From JANQIO01 sp043585095 (GTDB lineage: Bacteria; Pseudomonadota; Gammaproteobacteria; Pseudomonadales; Halieaceae), in contig CP121321.1 in the NCBI GenBank assembly GCA_043585095.1, positions 1,488,001 to 1,552,000 of the forward strand: a DNA stretch of 64,000 bases, written 5' to 3'. How positions within the stretch are numbered: the stretch's first letter is position 1; the number at the start of each line of letters is the position of its first letter. The position numbers and the translations under genes are program-made. This document shows, piece by piece, positions 8,651-18,411 of this stretch. Under the pieces are notes generated by a model. That model saw only the letters and a program-made list of their open reading frames with translations, was not told the DNA's origin and searched no databases.

Positions 8651-9292
8651 GTGCCACATCAGTTTTCGAGTTTTTCACTAGCCCTTCGAGCAGTCCCTGT
8701 AACCCTGCTGCTGATCGTACTCAGCGTGATGGGCTTTTTGCTGATTTATTTTAATGCGCCCGTTAGTTGGGTTTCTGCGCTGACCTTTACCGGGTTTCGT
8801 GCGCAATTGGGGCAGCTTGTGTTTGTCGAACAAGGCGCGCAGTACTGGCGGTTTATAACGCCTATATTTTTGCACTTTGGTTGGCTGCATATCACTTTTA
8901 ACTCTCTGTGGATGTGGGAACTGGGTGGGCTCATCGAGCAGCGACTGGGCAGTGCCTTGTTGCTCGCGTTGGTTGTGCTGACGGCGGCGGGGTCGAATTA
9001 CGCGCAGTTTGCCTACACCGGGCCGTCGCTTTTTGGCGGCATGTCCGGTGTGGTCTACGCCTTGCTGGGTTTTTGCTGGGTGTACAATTGGCTCGTCCCT
9101 GCCAGGGGCCTGGCGCTGCCGGTACCTATCGTGGTTTTCATGGTGGTATGGCTATTATTTTGTATGGTTGCACCAACCGAGTTGCTTGGCATTGGTAGCA
9201 TCGCCAACGCCGCGCATGCAGGAGGCCTGATGGTAGGTGGTCTGCTTGCCTTGCCAGTGGGTTTTTACCATCGTCCCGCCCGCAGGCCGTAG
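8651..9292 (+). CDS. Rhomboid family intramembrane serine protease
   Basis: A 213-residue polytopic membrane protein that should cleave transmembrane substrates inside the inner membrane. The Ser-His dyad is visible: Ser132 in GGMSGVVYALLG and His189 in NAAHAGGLMVGGLLA. The HITFN motif (His80, Asn84) of transmembrane helix 2 supplies the oxyanion residues. Six hydrophobic segments are evident. I choose GTG at 8651 because a GGGTAG sequence lies just before it; a TTG four codons upstream is possible. Unlike GlpG there is no long cytosolic N-terminal domain. Its physiological substrate is unknown. Confidence 0.9.
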   Translation: MPHQFSSFSLALRAVPVTLLLIVLSVMGFLLIYFNAPVSWVSALTFTGFRAQLGQLVFVEQGAQYWRFITPIFLHFGWLHITFNSLWMWELGGLIEQRLGSALLLALVVLTAAGSNYAQFAYTGPSLFGGMSGVVYALLGFCWVYNWLVPARGLALPVPIVVFMVVWLLFCMVAPTELLGIGSIANAAHAGGLMVGGLLALPVGFYHRPARRP

Positions 9293-9353
9293 CAACTGAA
9301 ATATAAAAAATGATGTCTAGCGTCTTGAATCTAAACAGGTAGCAGGTTAAGCC

Positions 9354-9638
9354 ATGGATTATCAGGAAGTGGTCAAACAGATCACGCCAGAGCTCTATCA
9401 GACCTTCAAGCGTTCTTTGGAATTGGGCAAGTGGCCCGATGGTCGACAGATGAGCGTTGAGCAAAAACAGCACTGCCTACAGGCCGTGATTGCCTATGAC
9501 GCACTGCATACGCCCAAAGATCAGCGAGTGGGCCATGTGGATGCCGGCCCAAAGGCCTGCGCGAGCGACGCCCCCGCGACGCTGCGCTGGGCAAGCGACA
9601 GCGATGCCGGGGACGGCTCCGAAGGAGAGAGCACGTGA
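9354..9638 (+). CDS. DUF1315 (YeaC-like) protein
   Basis: A small 94-residue cytosolic protein matching the YeaC/DUF1315 pattern: a start resembling MDYQEVVKQITPELYQTFK, then ELGKWPDGRQMSVEQ and LQAVIAYDA. The conserved core ends near residue 52. The remaining tail is Ala/Asp/Ser-rich and looks disordered. A CAGG ribosome site lies seven bases before the ATG. Its stop overlaps the GTG of the DUF2797 gene by four bases, so the two are translationally coupled. No biochemical role is established for the family. Confidence 0.85.
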   Translation: MDYQEVVKQITPELYQTFKRSLELGKWPDGRQMSVEQKQHCLQAVIAYDALHTPKDQRVGHVDAGPKACASDAPATLRWASDSDAGDGSEGEST

Positions 9639-10462
9639 GCGCGACCGAAGGCGCGCTGCGCAAGATGCTGACTGCGCATGAAGATACCGTACGCTACACG
9701 TTGCCGGTGGGCGAGGCTCGTGTTGATATGAATGCACTATTGGGCCACAAGCTTACCCTGGAGTTTGCTGGCGCTATTCACTGCATCAACTGCGATAGGG
9801 TGACCAAAAAAAGCTTTAACCAAGGCTATTGTTACCCTTGCTTCCAGCGTTTGGCGGCTTGCGATAGTTGCATTATGAGTCCAGAGAAATGCCACTATGA
9901 CGCGGGCACCTGCAGAGAGCCGGAGTGGGGCGAGGCTAACTGCATGATCGAGCACGTTGTCTATATTGCCAATACCTCAGGTCTGAAGGTCGGTATCACT
10001 CGCGGCAGTCAGGTGCCCACGCGCTGGATGGATCAGGGCGCGATTCAGGCGCTGCCCATCTTCAGGGTGCAAACTCGCTATCAATCCGGGCTCGTTGAAA
10101 CTGCATTCAAGCCTCATGTGAATGACCGCACTGCCTGGCAGGCGATGCTCAAAGGGGTGGCCGAGGTAATGGATATGGAGGCCGAGCGCGATCGTCTCTA
10201 TGAACTGACCGAGCCCTCCATCAGCGCGCTGCAGCAGCAATTTGGCCTGCAGGCGATTAGTCGGGCCGTCGATGCTCCGGTCTACGGCTTTAATTACCCG
10301 GTGCTGGAGTATCCGCAAAAAGTGAAGTCACTCAATCTCGACAAGCAGCCCGTTGTCGAGGGCACGCTTGTGGGAATAAAGGGCCAATATCTGATCTTCG
10401 ATACGGGCGTTATCAATATGCGCAAATACGGTGGTTACACGCTTACCCTCGCCACCGAATAG
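9635..10462 (+). CDS. DUF2797 protein with Cys-rich zinc-binding region
   Basis: A 275-residue protein started by GTG after an AAGGAGAG ribosome site with a five-base spacing. The N-terminal half has cysteines at residues 50, 53, 66, 69, 76, 79, 86 and 93 in CxxC-type pairs, suggesting two zinc sites. Next comes VVYIANTSGLKVGITR followed by RWMDQGA. The tyrosine, the VGIT strand and the downstream Arg recall the layout of GIY-YIG domains, which is my inference. The C-terminal part (KVKSLNLDK, VVEGTLVGIKGQYLIFDTGVINMRKYGGY) is the conserved DUF2797 end. It is coupled to DUF1315 upstream and followed by pepN. Function is unknown; nucleic acid binding is plausible. Confidence 0.85.
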   Translation: MSATEGALRKMLTAHEDTVRYTLPVGEARVDMNALLGHKLTLEFAGAIHCINCDRVTKKSFNQGYCYPCFQRLAACDSCIMSPEKCHYDAGTCREPEWGEANCMIEHVVYIANTSGLKVGITRGSQVPTRWMDQGAIQALPIFRVQTRYQSGLVETAFKPHVNDRTAWQAMLKGVAEVMDMEAERDRLYELTEPSISALQQQFGLQAISRAVDAPVYGFNYPVLEYPQKVKSLNLDKQPVVEGTLVGIKGQYLIFDTGVINMRKYGGYTLTLATE

Positions 10463-10489
10463 GAAACCGAATAGGAAACCGAATAGGAG
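10454..10489 (+). repeat. Three 12-bp tandem repeats carrying the DUF2797 stop and the pepN ribosome site
   Basis: The unit ACCGAATAGGAA occurs at 10454-10465 and 10466-10477, and again with its last base changed at 10478-10489. Each copy contains a TAG and an AGGA. The first copy supplies the in-frame stop of DUF2797 and the third supplies AGGAG six bases before the pepN ATG. Copy number would change the gap between the genes but not the sequence of either protein. Confidence 0.9.
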
Positions 10490-10495
10490 CCGTTC

Positions 10496-13141
10496 ATGCG
10501 AGACGCACAACCCCGCGCCATTTATCTGAAAGACTACCGCCCGCCAGCGTACCTGATAGAAGAAACGCGTATGGCGTTTTCCCTGGCAGAGGAGCACGCC
10601 CTGGTCGACACACGGCTGGTGCTGCGTCGCAACAGCGCGGATAACGCAGAAGATGAATTGGTTCTTAACGGCGTAGAGCTGGAACTGGTCTCACTGGCCA
10701 TCGATGGCAGAGTCTTGTCCGCTGAAGAGTATCGCGTCGATGAAGAATCACTGACGCTACTGAATCCGCCGGACACGTTTGAGCTGCACTGTGTGACCCG
10801 ACTTGCGCCGCAAAACAACAGCTCGCTGGAGGGCCTGTATAAGTCCAGAACGATGTTCTGTACCCAGTGCGAGGCCGAAGGCTTTCGGAAGATCACCTAC
10901 TATCTGGATCGGCCGGACGTGATGTCCGTTTTTACAGTGCGTGTGGAAGCTGACGCTGATCGTTATCCAGTATTGCTGAGTAATGGCAACCTGTTGGAGC
11001 AGGGCGCTGAAGGCGGACGTCATTGGACGCTATGGCATGACCCATTTCCAAAACCTGCCTACCTGTTCGCCCTGGTAGCGGGTGATCTGAGCTGTGTTGC
11101 AGACCGCTTTACTACCGCGAGTGGTCGGCAGGTAGATTTACGCATATACGTTGAGCCTAAGGATGCCGACAAATGCGGTCACGCCATGCAGGCGCTCAAG
11201 AATTCAATGCGTTGGGACGAGGACGTGTATGGCCGTGAGTACGACCTTGATCTGTTCAATATCGTCGCGGTGGATGATTTCAATATGGGGGCGATGGAAA
11301 ACAAGAGCTTAAATATCTTCAACACCTCCTGTGTGCTCGCGCATCCTGAAACAACCACCGATCAGGCCTTTCAGCGGGTCGAGGCGGTGGTCGCACACGA
11401 GTACTTCCACAACTGGTCCGGTAATCGAGTCACCTGCAGAGACTGGTTTCAGCTAAGCCTCAAGGAAGGTTTCACCGTTTTCCGGGATTCCGAATTCTCT
11501 GCCGATATGGGGTCACCGGTGGTCAAGCGGGTAGAGGACGTAACGGTTCTTCGCAATGCACAGTTTGCTGAGGACGCCGGTCCCATGGCGCACCCTGTTC
11601 GTCCTGAGTCCTTCATCGAGATATCCAATTTTTATACCGTAACAATCTACGAGAAAGGCGCAGAAGTTGTCCGCATGATGCACACACTGCTAGGCGCTGA
11701 GAAATTTCGTAAGGGGTCTGATCTGTACTTCGAGCGCCACGATGGTCAGGCAGTAACCTGCGAGGACTTCATCAAAGCCATGGAAGATGCGTCGGGTAAA
11801 GATCTGTCTCAATTCCGACGCTGGTACAGCCAGGCTGGCACGCCGTCTGTCGATGTGTCGGATGATTGGGATGAGGAGCAGGGTCGTTATACCCTGACTT
11901 TGCAGCAGACGGTTCCCGCCACACCGGGCCAGGCAGAAAAACTGCCCATGCATATTCCAGTCAAGGTCGGTTTGTTAGGTGACGCCGGTGACCTCAGGCT
12001 TAACATAGAGGGTGTGGCGAATGACACTGAAACAGCAGACAATACCAGCCGCGTCATAGAGCTCACTGAGTCAAGCCAGCACTTCGTCTTTACCGATTTA
12101 CCGGAGCGCCCCGTGCCGTCACTGCTCCGCGAATTCTCCGCGCCCGTGAAGCTAAACTATCCCTATAGCAGGCAGCAGCTCGCCTTCATTATGAGCCGCG
12201 ACAGTGACGGGTTCTGTCGCTGGGACGCGAGCCAACAGTTGGCTATTTCTGTTATCAACGACGTGCAGAATGATGGCAACGAGGTCGACCCATTGCTGCT
12301 GGATGCCATGCAGGCTCTGCTTACGGATCGCTCTCTGGACCCGGCGATGGTTGCAGAAGCACTGCGCTTGCCAAGCGAGAATTATCTGGCAGATACCGCC
12401 TTTGGTTTAGGCGTCGACGTTGACGTCGATGCTATTCACCGGGGCAGGCATCGGGTCAGGGCCGCGATCGGTCGTGAATTGGCCGATTTGATGCAAGCCC
12501 GCTACGCTGAGCTGAGCAGCAACGCACCCTACGAAGCCAGCTCCGAGCAAATCGCCGCTCGGAGCCTCCGCAATAGCTGCCTGGCCTATCTTGCCGTGGA
12601 GTCGGCGGAGGGTCTGCGACTGGCCGAGCAGCAGTATCGCGCCGCGACCAATATGACTGATCAATTTGCAGCACTAATGACGGTTGTCCACAACGCTAGC
12701 GATGAGCAAAGTGCCGAGCTGCTCAAGGCCTTTCATCAGCAGTGGCAGCACGAGCCTTTAGTGGTCAACCAATGGTTTCAGGTGCAGGCACTCAACCCGC
12801 AATCGCATAACCTCACCCGCGTCAGGGCCTTGATGCAACATCCAGACTTTGAGATCCGAAACCCCAATAAGGTTCGATCTCTGATCGGGGCGTTTTGTAC
12901 TGGCAACCCTGTGAACTTCCATCAAAGCGATGGCGGCGGCTACCAACTACTGGTAGAGGTGATCGCGGAGTTGGACGCGCTCAATCCACAGATAGCGTCA
13001 CGACTCATGACGCCGCTGACCCGATGGCGCCGTTACGGCAATCGTCAAGACAAGATGCGTGCCGCGCTAGAGCAGATTGCGGCATTGCCCTCTTTATCGC
13101 GTGATGTTTACGAGGTGGTGAGTAAATCATTGCTGCAGTAG
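10496..13141 (+). CDS. pepN: Aminopeptidase N (M1 zinc metallopeptidase)
   Basis: This cytosolic enzyme removes N-terminal residues from peptides late in protein turnover. The 881-residue length agrees with the bacterial PepN type. The substrate-binding GAMEN motif is at residues 265-269. The zinc site is HEYFH at 301-305 with the third ligand Glu324 in LKEGF. A Tyr in the SNFYTVTIYEKGAEVVRMM segment is the usual transition-state stabiliser. The PYSRQQLAF region begins the helical-repeat C-terminal domain. Translation should start at the ATG after AGGAG in the third 12-bp repeat. It is the last gene of the run that begins with DUF1315. Confidence 0.97.
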   Translation: MRDAQPRAIYLKDYRPPAYLIEETRMAFSLAEEHALVDTRLVLRRNSADNAEDELVLNGVELELVSLAIDGRVLSAEEYRVDEESLTLLNPPDTFELHCVTRLAPQNNSSLEGLYKSRTMFCTQCEAEGFRKITYYLDRPDVMSVFTVRVEADADRYPVLLSNGNLLEQGAEGGRHWTLWHDPFPKPAYLFALVAGDLSCVADRFTTASGRQVDLRIYVEPKDADKCGHAMQALKNSMRWDEDVYGREYDLDLFNIVAVDDFNMGAMENKSLNIFNTSCVLAHPETTTDQAFQRVEAVVAHEYFHNWSGNRVTCRDWFQLSLKEGFTVFRDSEFSADMGSPVVKRVEDVTVLRNAQFAEDAGPMAHPVRPESFIEISNFYTVTIYEKGAEVVRMMHTLLGAEKFRKGSDLYFERHDGQAVTCEDFIKAMEDASGKDLSQFRRWYSQAGTPSVDVSDDWDEEQGRYTLTLQQTVPATPGQAEKLPMHIPVKVGLLGDAGDLRLNIEGVANDTETADNTSRVIELTESSQHFVFTDLPERPVPSLLREFSAPVKLNYPYSRQQLAFIMSRDSDGFCRWDASQQLAISVINDVQNDGNEVDPLLLDAMQALLTDRSLDPAMVAEALRLPSENYLADTAFGLGVDVDVDAIHRGRHRVRAAIGRELADLMQARYAELSSNAPYEASSEQIAARSLRNSCLAYLAVESAEGLRLAEQQYRAATNMTDQFAALMTVVHNASDEQSAELLKAFHQQWQHEPLVVNQWFQVQALNPQSHNLTRVRALMQHPDFEIRNPNKVRSLIGAFCTGNPVNFHQSDGGGYQLLVEVIAELDALNPQIASRLMTPLTRWRRYGNRQDKMRAALEQIAALPSLSRDVYEVVSKSLLQ

Positions 13142-13283
13142 TCTGTGTCCCTACTGGCAGCCACATTAATCACCGCATACGTAGCGCGTAAGCTGCCTAC
13201 GACGGCGGCACTGGTCGCCGCAATCGATCTTCCAGGCAGTAGTCGCGTTCCGCGCAGCGGTCGCGGCGCGAAGTGGAGTTGAG

Positions 13284-16200
13284 ATGAACTGGGATAATAA
13301 TAAGGACGCGCTGCTTGCAGCTTTAGATCGGCGAATAGAGCAGTCCAGCAAGAAGCCAGACCTCGCGGGCATCAAGTCTCTTGCCGAGATTTTCTTCCAC
13401 GGCTTCCCGGCTGAGGATTTGAGACACTCTGAAGCCGAGAATCTGCACGGTTTCATTTTTAGCGCTTACCGCGCTCTGCAGGCCTGGTCGGGTGATGAGG
13501 CGCTGATTCGCGTTTTCAATCCCGACCTTGAGCAGCACGGCTGGCAGAGTGAGCATACCTCTGTACTGGTTTTGGCCCGGGATATGCCGTTTCTGTTGGA
13601 CTCGGTTCGGGGCGAGCTAAATCGGCGCAATGCCAATATTCATATCTTGCACGGCCAGAACTTCGGTTTTGCGCGTGACGAGGACGGCCGCATCAGCAAC
13701 GTCAGCCGCGATCGTGATGGCCTCAGGGCGAGCCTGCTCTATTTCGAAATCGATCGACGCTCTAGCCGAGAGGAACTGGACGTTATTGCCAGTACGCTTC
13801 AAGAGATTCTCCGAGAAGTTGACGCAGTGGTGGCGGATTTTCCCAACATGCGAGCGAAGCTTGCCGAGGTTAGCGCTCTCGTGGCGGCGGATGAGCACGT
13901 TAGTGCGGAGCTACGGGCGGAAAACCATGGGTTTTTGTCCTGGCTTGCTGCGGATCATATGACGTTGCTCGGTTATGAGTGCCTGGTCGTTGCTCACAGC
14001 GGTGGTGCGCCTGCAGTACGGGAAGATGAGCCCGAGCAACTTGGTCTGCTGCGGCTTAGGAGCACCGGCGGACGCGTAGAGCTGTTGAGCGATCTTACTG
14101 CGGCGCAAGGGGAGCTGGGCGCCGAGCAGCAGCTCATGTTTTCAAAATCGCGAAACCGCTCCCGCGTGCATCGCTTTGCCTACCCGGATTATATCGAGAT
14201 CAATCTCTTTGATGCTCTGGGCAGGGTTGTCGTCCAACATCGTTTCATGGGCTTGTATACATTTAGCGTTTACAGCGAGAGTCCAACGCGTATACCAGTG
14301 CTAAAGCCCAAGGTTGCTAAAGTTATGGCGCTGTCGGGTCTTGATGACAGTAATCACGAGGGCCGAGAGCTGGCAAGGGTGCTGGAACTCTTTCCGCGTG
14401 AAGAGCTGTTTCACGCTAGCGTAGACGAGCTCTACAGGACTGCCAGTGCGATCAACCGCCTGCAGGAACGGCGCCGCACGCGGCTGTTTATCCGCCACGA
14501 CGCATATCAGAAATTCAGCAGTTGCATGGTCTATATGCCTCGGGATCGGTATACAACCGAAAAACGCATCGCCATACAGGAACTGTTATGTGAATCGCTT
14601 GGAGCTGAAGAGAGTGAGTTTACGACTACCTTCACCGAATCGGTGTTGGTGCGGATTCATTTTGTGTTACTGATTGCCTCAGGCCAGGTACCCGAGGTCG
14701 ACGAGGAGGCATTGGAGAGCGCTGTCATCGCGCTGTCCGAAGAGTGGACGGACAGGCTGCGCGAGCGGCTGCTGGAGGAGTTTGGAGAGGAAGCGGGCGC
14801 AGCTTATGCGAAACGTTTCCTGTCCGCGTTCGCACCCGGATATCGTTCGCAGTTTGAGGTGCGTACAGCGGTTCGTGATATTGCCCACATGGACGCCCTG
14901 TCGCACGGTCGCAAGCTCTCCATGTCGCTGTATCGGCACCCCGGTGAAGATAGCTCTACGCTTCGCTTTCGTTTGTTCAGTCCTGACGCGTCCTTGCCCT
15001 TATCTGATGTGCTGCCTGTGCTTGAAAATCTGGGACTGCGCGTGCTGGCTGAAAACCCCTACGAGGTGAAGGACAACACCGGGCAGCGTTTCTGGATACA
15101 AGATTTCAAGCTGCAATACGGCGCTGGCGAGGCGGTGGAGCTTGAGTCTGTGCGTGACGAGTTTACCGACGCGTTTGAACGCATCTGGTTTGGCGAAGCG
15201 GAGAGCGATGGCTTTAACAAACTACTTTTGGGTACCCGCCTTAGCTGGAGAGAAGTTGCCCTGTTGAGGGCGTATGCGAAGTATTTAAAGCAGATAAATT
15301 TTGCCTTTAGCATCGACTACATCGCCGAAACGCTGCTGCAGCATTTACACATTACCGGCTCTCTTGTTGAGCTATTCCTGACGCGTTTTGACCCTGGGCT
15401 GGAAGGCGATGCAGAATGGCGTGATAGGCGCGAAAACGATATTCAGGATCGCGTCATAACGCAGCTGGAGCAGGTTGAAAATCTCGGCCAAGACCGTATT
15501 TTCCGCCAGTACCTCGCTCTTATAGGTGCGACTTTGCGCACCAATTTCTTTCAGGTGACTGAGCAGGGTAAGCGTAAGGGCTATTTCTCCTTCAAGCTCT
15601 CGCCCGGCGAAATCCCCCACATGCCCAGGCCGCATCCCGCGTTTGAGATATTCGTCTATTCGCCCACCTTTGAGGGCGTTCATCTGCGCGGAGGTAAGGT
15701 CGCGAGGGGCGGCTTGCGTTGGTCAGATCGGTTGGAGGACTTCAGGACTGAGGTGTTAGGACTCGTAAAAGCCCAGCAGGTAAAAAATGCGGTGATCGTA
15801 CCGGTCGGCGCGAAGGGAGGATTCGTCGCCAAACGGCTGCCGGTTTCGGGTGATCAGGAGGCGATTCAGGCCGAAGGCATATCTTGCTATCGGACCTTTA
15901 TCCGGGGCCTGCTGGACATCACCGATAACGTGGTTGACGGCGAAACAGTGTCGCCCGCCAATGTCATTGCCAAGGATGATCACGACCCGTATCTGGTCGT
16001 GGCGGCGGACAAGGGCACGGCAACCTTTTCCGATATTGCTAACGGCATATCGGCCGAATACGGCCACTGGTTGAGAGATGCCTTCGCCTCAGGCGGGAGC
16101 GTGGGTTATGACCATAAGAAAATGGGGATTACAGCGCGAGGCGCGTGGGTCTCCGTCCAGCGCCACTTTCGCGAGCTGGGTCTCAATTGCCAGGAGGAGG

Positions 16201-18125
16201 CCTTTACTGCTGTGGGCATTGGCGACATGGCGGGGGATGTCTTTGGTAATGGCATGCTTCTTTCCAGGACGCTGCATCTGGTGGCTGCTTTTAATCACCA
16301 GCACATATTTGTTGACCCCAACCCGGATGCTGAAAAAAGCTTCGCGGAGCGTCGGCGGCTGTTCGACCTGGGTCGCGGCGGATGGGACGATTATGACGCC
16401 ACTCTGATATCCGCAGGCGGCGGCGTTTTCAGCCGGCAGAGTAAAGCGATACCGATCTCTGCCGAGATACGCGAGCGGCTGGCTATCGACGCACTGACCT
16501 TGACTCCCAACGAGTTGATTACGGCCTGCCTTAAGGCGCCGGTCGACCTGCTTTGGAATGGAGGCATTGGCACTTACGTTAAGGCCAGTTCCGAGTCTCA
16601 CGCCGACGTCGGTGATAAAGCGAACGACACCCTGCGCATCAATGGCGAAGAGCTGCGTTGCAAGGTCGTGGGAGAGGGCGGAAACCTGGGGCTGACGCAA
16701 CTGGGTCGCGTCGAATACGCCCTCTCAGGTGGGCGCTGTAACACAGACTTCATCGACAATGCTGCGGGTGTGGATTGCTCGGATCACGAGGTCAACATAA
16801 AGATCTTGTTGAACGCCGTGGTGGACCGCGGTGATCTGACTGAAAAACATCGCAACCAGTTGCTGGAGCAGATGACCGACAGCGTTGCAGAGCGGGTTCT
16901 CGACAACAATTATCTGCAGACTCAGGCTATCAGTCTGGCGGAAAGCGAGTCCGCGAGGCGCTTGGGCGAGTACGGTCGGCTAATTTCACTGCTGGAAACG
17001 CACGGCAGGCTGGATCGCCAATTGGAGCATTTGCCTGGTGAGGAGGCGCTAGCAGAGCGCCGGTCTAAAGGGCTGGGGCTCACACGTCCTGAGCTTTCAG
17101 TGTTGGTCTCTTACAGCAAGGCCATTCTGAAGGAGCAGCTGGCCGCTGCCTGTCTGCAGGAAGACGATTATCTGGCGCAATCCGCGCGCGACGCCTTTCC
17201 GGCTGCGCTTATACAGCAGCACGGTGAAGAACTTGCTTCTCATAGCCTGCGTCGCGAGATCGTGGCCACGCAAATTGCCAACGATATGATCAACCGCGTG
17301 GGCGTGAGTTTCGTTGGGCGACTGATGACTTCTACGGGCGCTACTGCAACCGAGGTATCGATAGCCTACGTCACCGCAAGGGACGTATATCAGTTGCCAC
17401 AGCGTTGGGCTGCTATTGAAGCCCTGGACTATCAGGTCGCTGTCAGCGTGCAGATAGAAATGATGATCGACCTGGTGCGCCTGCTGCGTCGCAGCAGTCG
17501 GTGGTTGCTACGCAACCGGCGGCAGGCATTGCATCCCGCGGCGGCGGTTGATGAATTTAAAGAACCGGTCGCCAGCCTTGAGGCAGCTCTGCCTGAATTG
17601 CTCCCCAGCACTTCGGCGGATTGGGTGATGCAGCGACAACAATCCCTGTGTGACCGTGGCGTCGATGAGCCCCTGGCACGTTACGTCGCGCAAAGCCACT
17701 TTCTGGCAATGGCGCCGGGTATTGTGCAAGCGGCGCAAAGCGCCGATGCGACGGTGCTTGAGGTCGCAGAGCTCTTTTTCAAACTGGGAGATCTGCTTGA
17801 TCTGGACTGGTTCGCGCAACAGATCAGCCAAGCCAAGATCGAAAACGAATGGCAGGCTTTGGCGCGAGATACCTATTTGGAAGACTTGGAGTGGCAGCAA
17901 CGATCACTCGCCGTTGGCGCGCTGCAACATGCCTGTGAGCTGCGGGATCTTGATCTTTGCCTGCAGCGCTGGATGGCTCAGGAAGAGGTGTTGATCAACC
18001 GGTGGCGCTCAATGGTCGCCAATCTGCGTGCATCAGCTGCGCCTGACTTTGCCATGTTTGCAGTCGCTAACCGGGAGCTTTTGGACTTAGCCCAAAGCAG
18101 CCTTAACCCTGCGCCAGCTTCATAA
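13284..18125 (+). CDS. NAD-specific glutamate dehydrogenase, large GDH180 type
   Basis: The enzyme deaminates glutamate to 2-oxoglutarate with NAD and is mainly catabolic. The 1613-residue length matches the 180-kDa class known from Pseudomonas (GdhB) and Streptomyces. The N-terminal 700 residues are the regulatory region with ACT-like parts. The catalytic core contains GGLRWSDRLEDFRTEVLGL, KAQQVKNAVIVPVGAKGGF near 829-847, and DKGTATFSDIAN with the catalytic Asp region. The nucleotide-binding part includes GIGDMAGDVFGNGML and GEGGNLG. A helical C-terminal domain follows. GGAG about seven bases before the ATG supports the start. The gene appears monocistronic: 142 bp separate it from pepN and the next gene is on the other strand. 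Confidence 0.96.
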   Translation: MNWDNNKDALLAALDRRIEQSSKKPDLAGIKSLAEIFFHGFPAEDLRHSEAENLHGFIFSAYRALQAWSGDEALIRVFNPDLEQHGWQSEHTSVLVLARDMPFLLDSVRGELNRRNANIHILHGQNFGFARDEDGRISNVSRDRDGLRASLLYFEIDRRSSREELDVIASTLQEILREVDAVVADFPNMRAKLAEVSALVAADEHVSAELRAENHGFLSWLAADHMTLLGYECLVVAHSGGAPAVREDEPEQLGLLRLRSTGGRVELLSDLTAAQGELGAEQQLMFSKSRNRSRVHRFAYPDYIEINLFDALGRVVVQHRFMGLYTFSVYSESPTRIPVLKPKVAKVMALSGLDDSNHEGRELARVLELFPREELFHASVDELYRTASAINRLQERRRTRLFIRHDAYQKFSSCMVYMPRDRYTTEKRIAIQELLCESLGAEESEFTTTFTESVLVRIHFVLLIASGQVPEVDEEALESAVIALSEEWTDRLRERLLEEFGEEAGAAYAKRFLSAFAPGYRSQFEVRTAVRDIAHMDALSHGRKLSMSLYRHPGEDSSTLRFRLFSPDASLPLSDVLPVLENLGLRVLAENPYEVKDNTGQRFWIQDFKLQYGAGEAVELESVRDEFTDAFERIWFGEAESDGFNKLLLGTRLSWREVALLRAYAKYLKQINFAFSIDYIAETLLQHLHITGSLVELFLTRFDPGLEGDAEWRDRRENDIQDRVITQLEQVENLGQDRIFRQYLALIGATLRTNFFQVTEQGKRKGYFSFKLSPGEIPHMPRPHPAFEIFVYSPTFEGVHLRGGKVARGGLRWSDRLEDFRTEVLGLVKAQQVKNAVIVPVGAKGGFVAKRLPVSGDQEAIQAEGISCYRTFIRGLLDITDNVVDGETVSPANVIAKDDHDPYLVVAADKGTATFSDIANGISAEYGHWLRDAFASGGSVGYDHKKMGITARGAWVSVQRHFRELGLNCQEEAFTAVGIGDMAGDVFGNGMLLSRTLHLVAAFNHQHIFVDPNPDAEKSFAERRRLFDLGRGGWDDYDATLISAGGGVFSRQSKAIPISAEIRERLAIDALTLTPNELITACLKAPVDLLWNGGIGTYVKASSESHADVGDKANDTLRINGEELRCKVVGEGGNLGLTQLGRVEYALSGGRCNTDFIDNAAGVDCSDHEVNIKILLNAVVDRGDLTEKHRNQLLEQMTDSVAERVLDNNYLQTQAISLAESESARRLGEYGRLISLLETHGRLDRQLEHLPGEEALAERRSKGLGLTRPELSVLVSYSKAILKEQLAAACLQEDDYLAQSARDAFPAALIQQHGEELASHSLRREIVATQIANDMINRVGVSFVGRLMTSTGATATEVSIAYVTARDVYQLPQRWAAIEALDYQVAVSVQIEMMIDLVRLLRRSSRWLLRNRRQALHPAAAVDEFKEPVASLEAALPELLPSTSADWVMQRQQSLCDRGVDEPLARYVAQSHFLAMAPGIVQAAQSADATVLEVAELFFKLGDLLDLDWFAQQISQAKIENEWQALARDTYLEDLEWQQRSLAVGALQHACELRDLDLCLQRWMAQEEVLINRWRSMVANLRASAAPDFAMFAVANRELLDLAQSSLNPAPAS

Positions 18126-18411
18126 CAGGCGATAAGTGTAGCCAAGCGACCACCTTCGGCAGTAGTAGCAGCCACAGGGCGTACCCAGCCCCAAGAGCGA
18201 GCTTTTGATCAGGCACAGCCTATCTGTCTGAACCCTGTTGCCCGCTTGATTTACTCGGGCCGCTAGTCCAGCCAAACCCGCTACAGCCATTAGGGTTTTA
18301 ACTAACGCTATTACAGGGCTAGTGCAGGGCTATTGCATGGCTACAGGATGGCCTGGCCGTTTGTGTGTATGTCCATGGCCTTTAGTAGCGATTGCTGCCT
18401 GAATGGAGCGG
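18126..18411. other. Intergenic region between glutamate dehydrogenase and rmf
   Basis: The two flanking genes converge on this 286-bp stretch. I find no credible coding region and no hairpin with a T-run in either direction. A few imperfect GGGCTA/GGCTA iterations occur around 18317-18350. Open frames here lack conserved sequence or ribosome sites. Confidence 0.5.
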
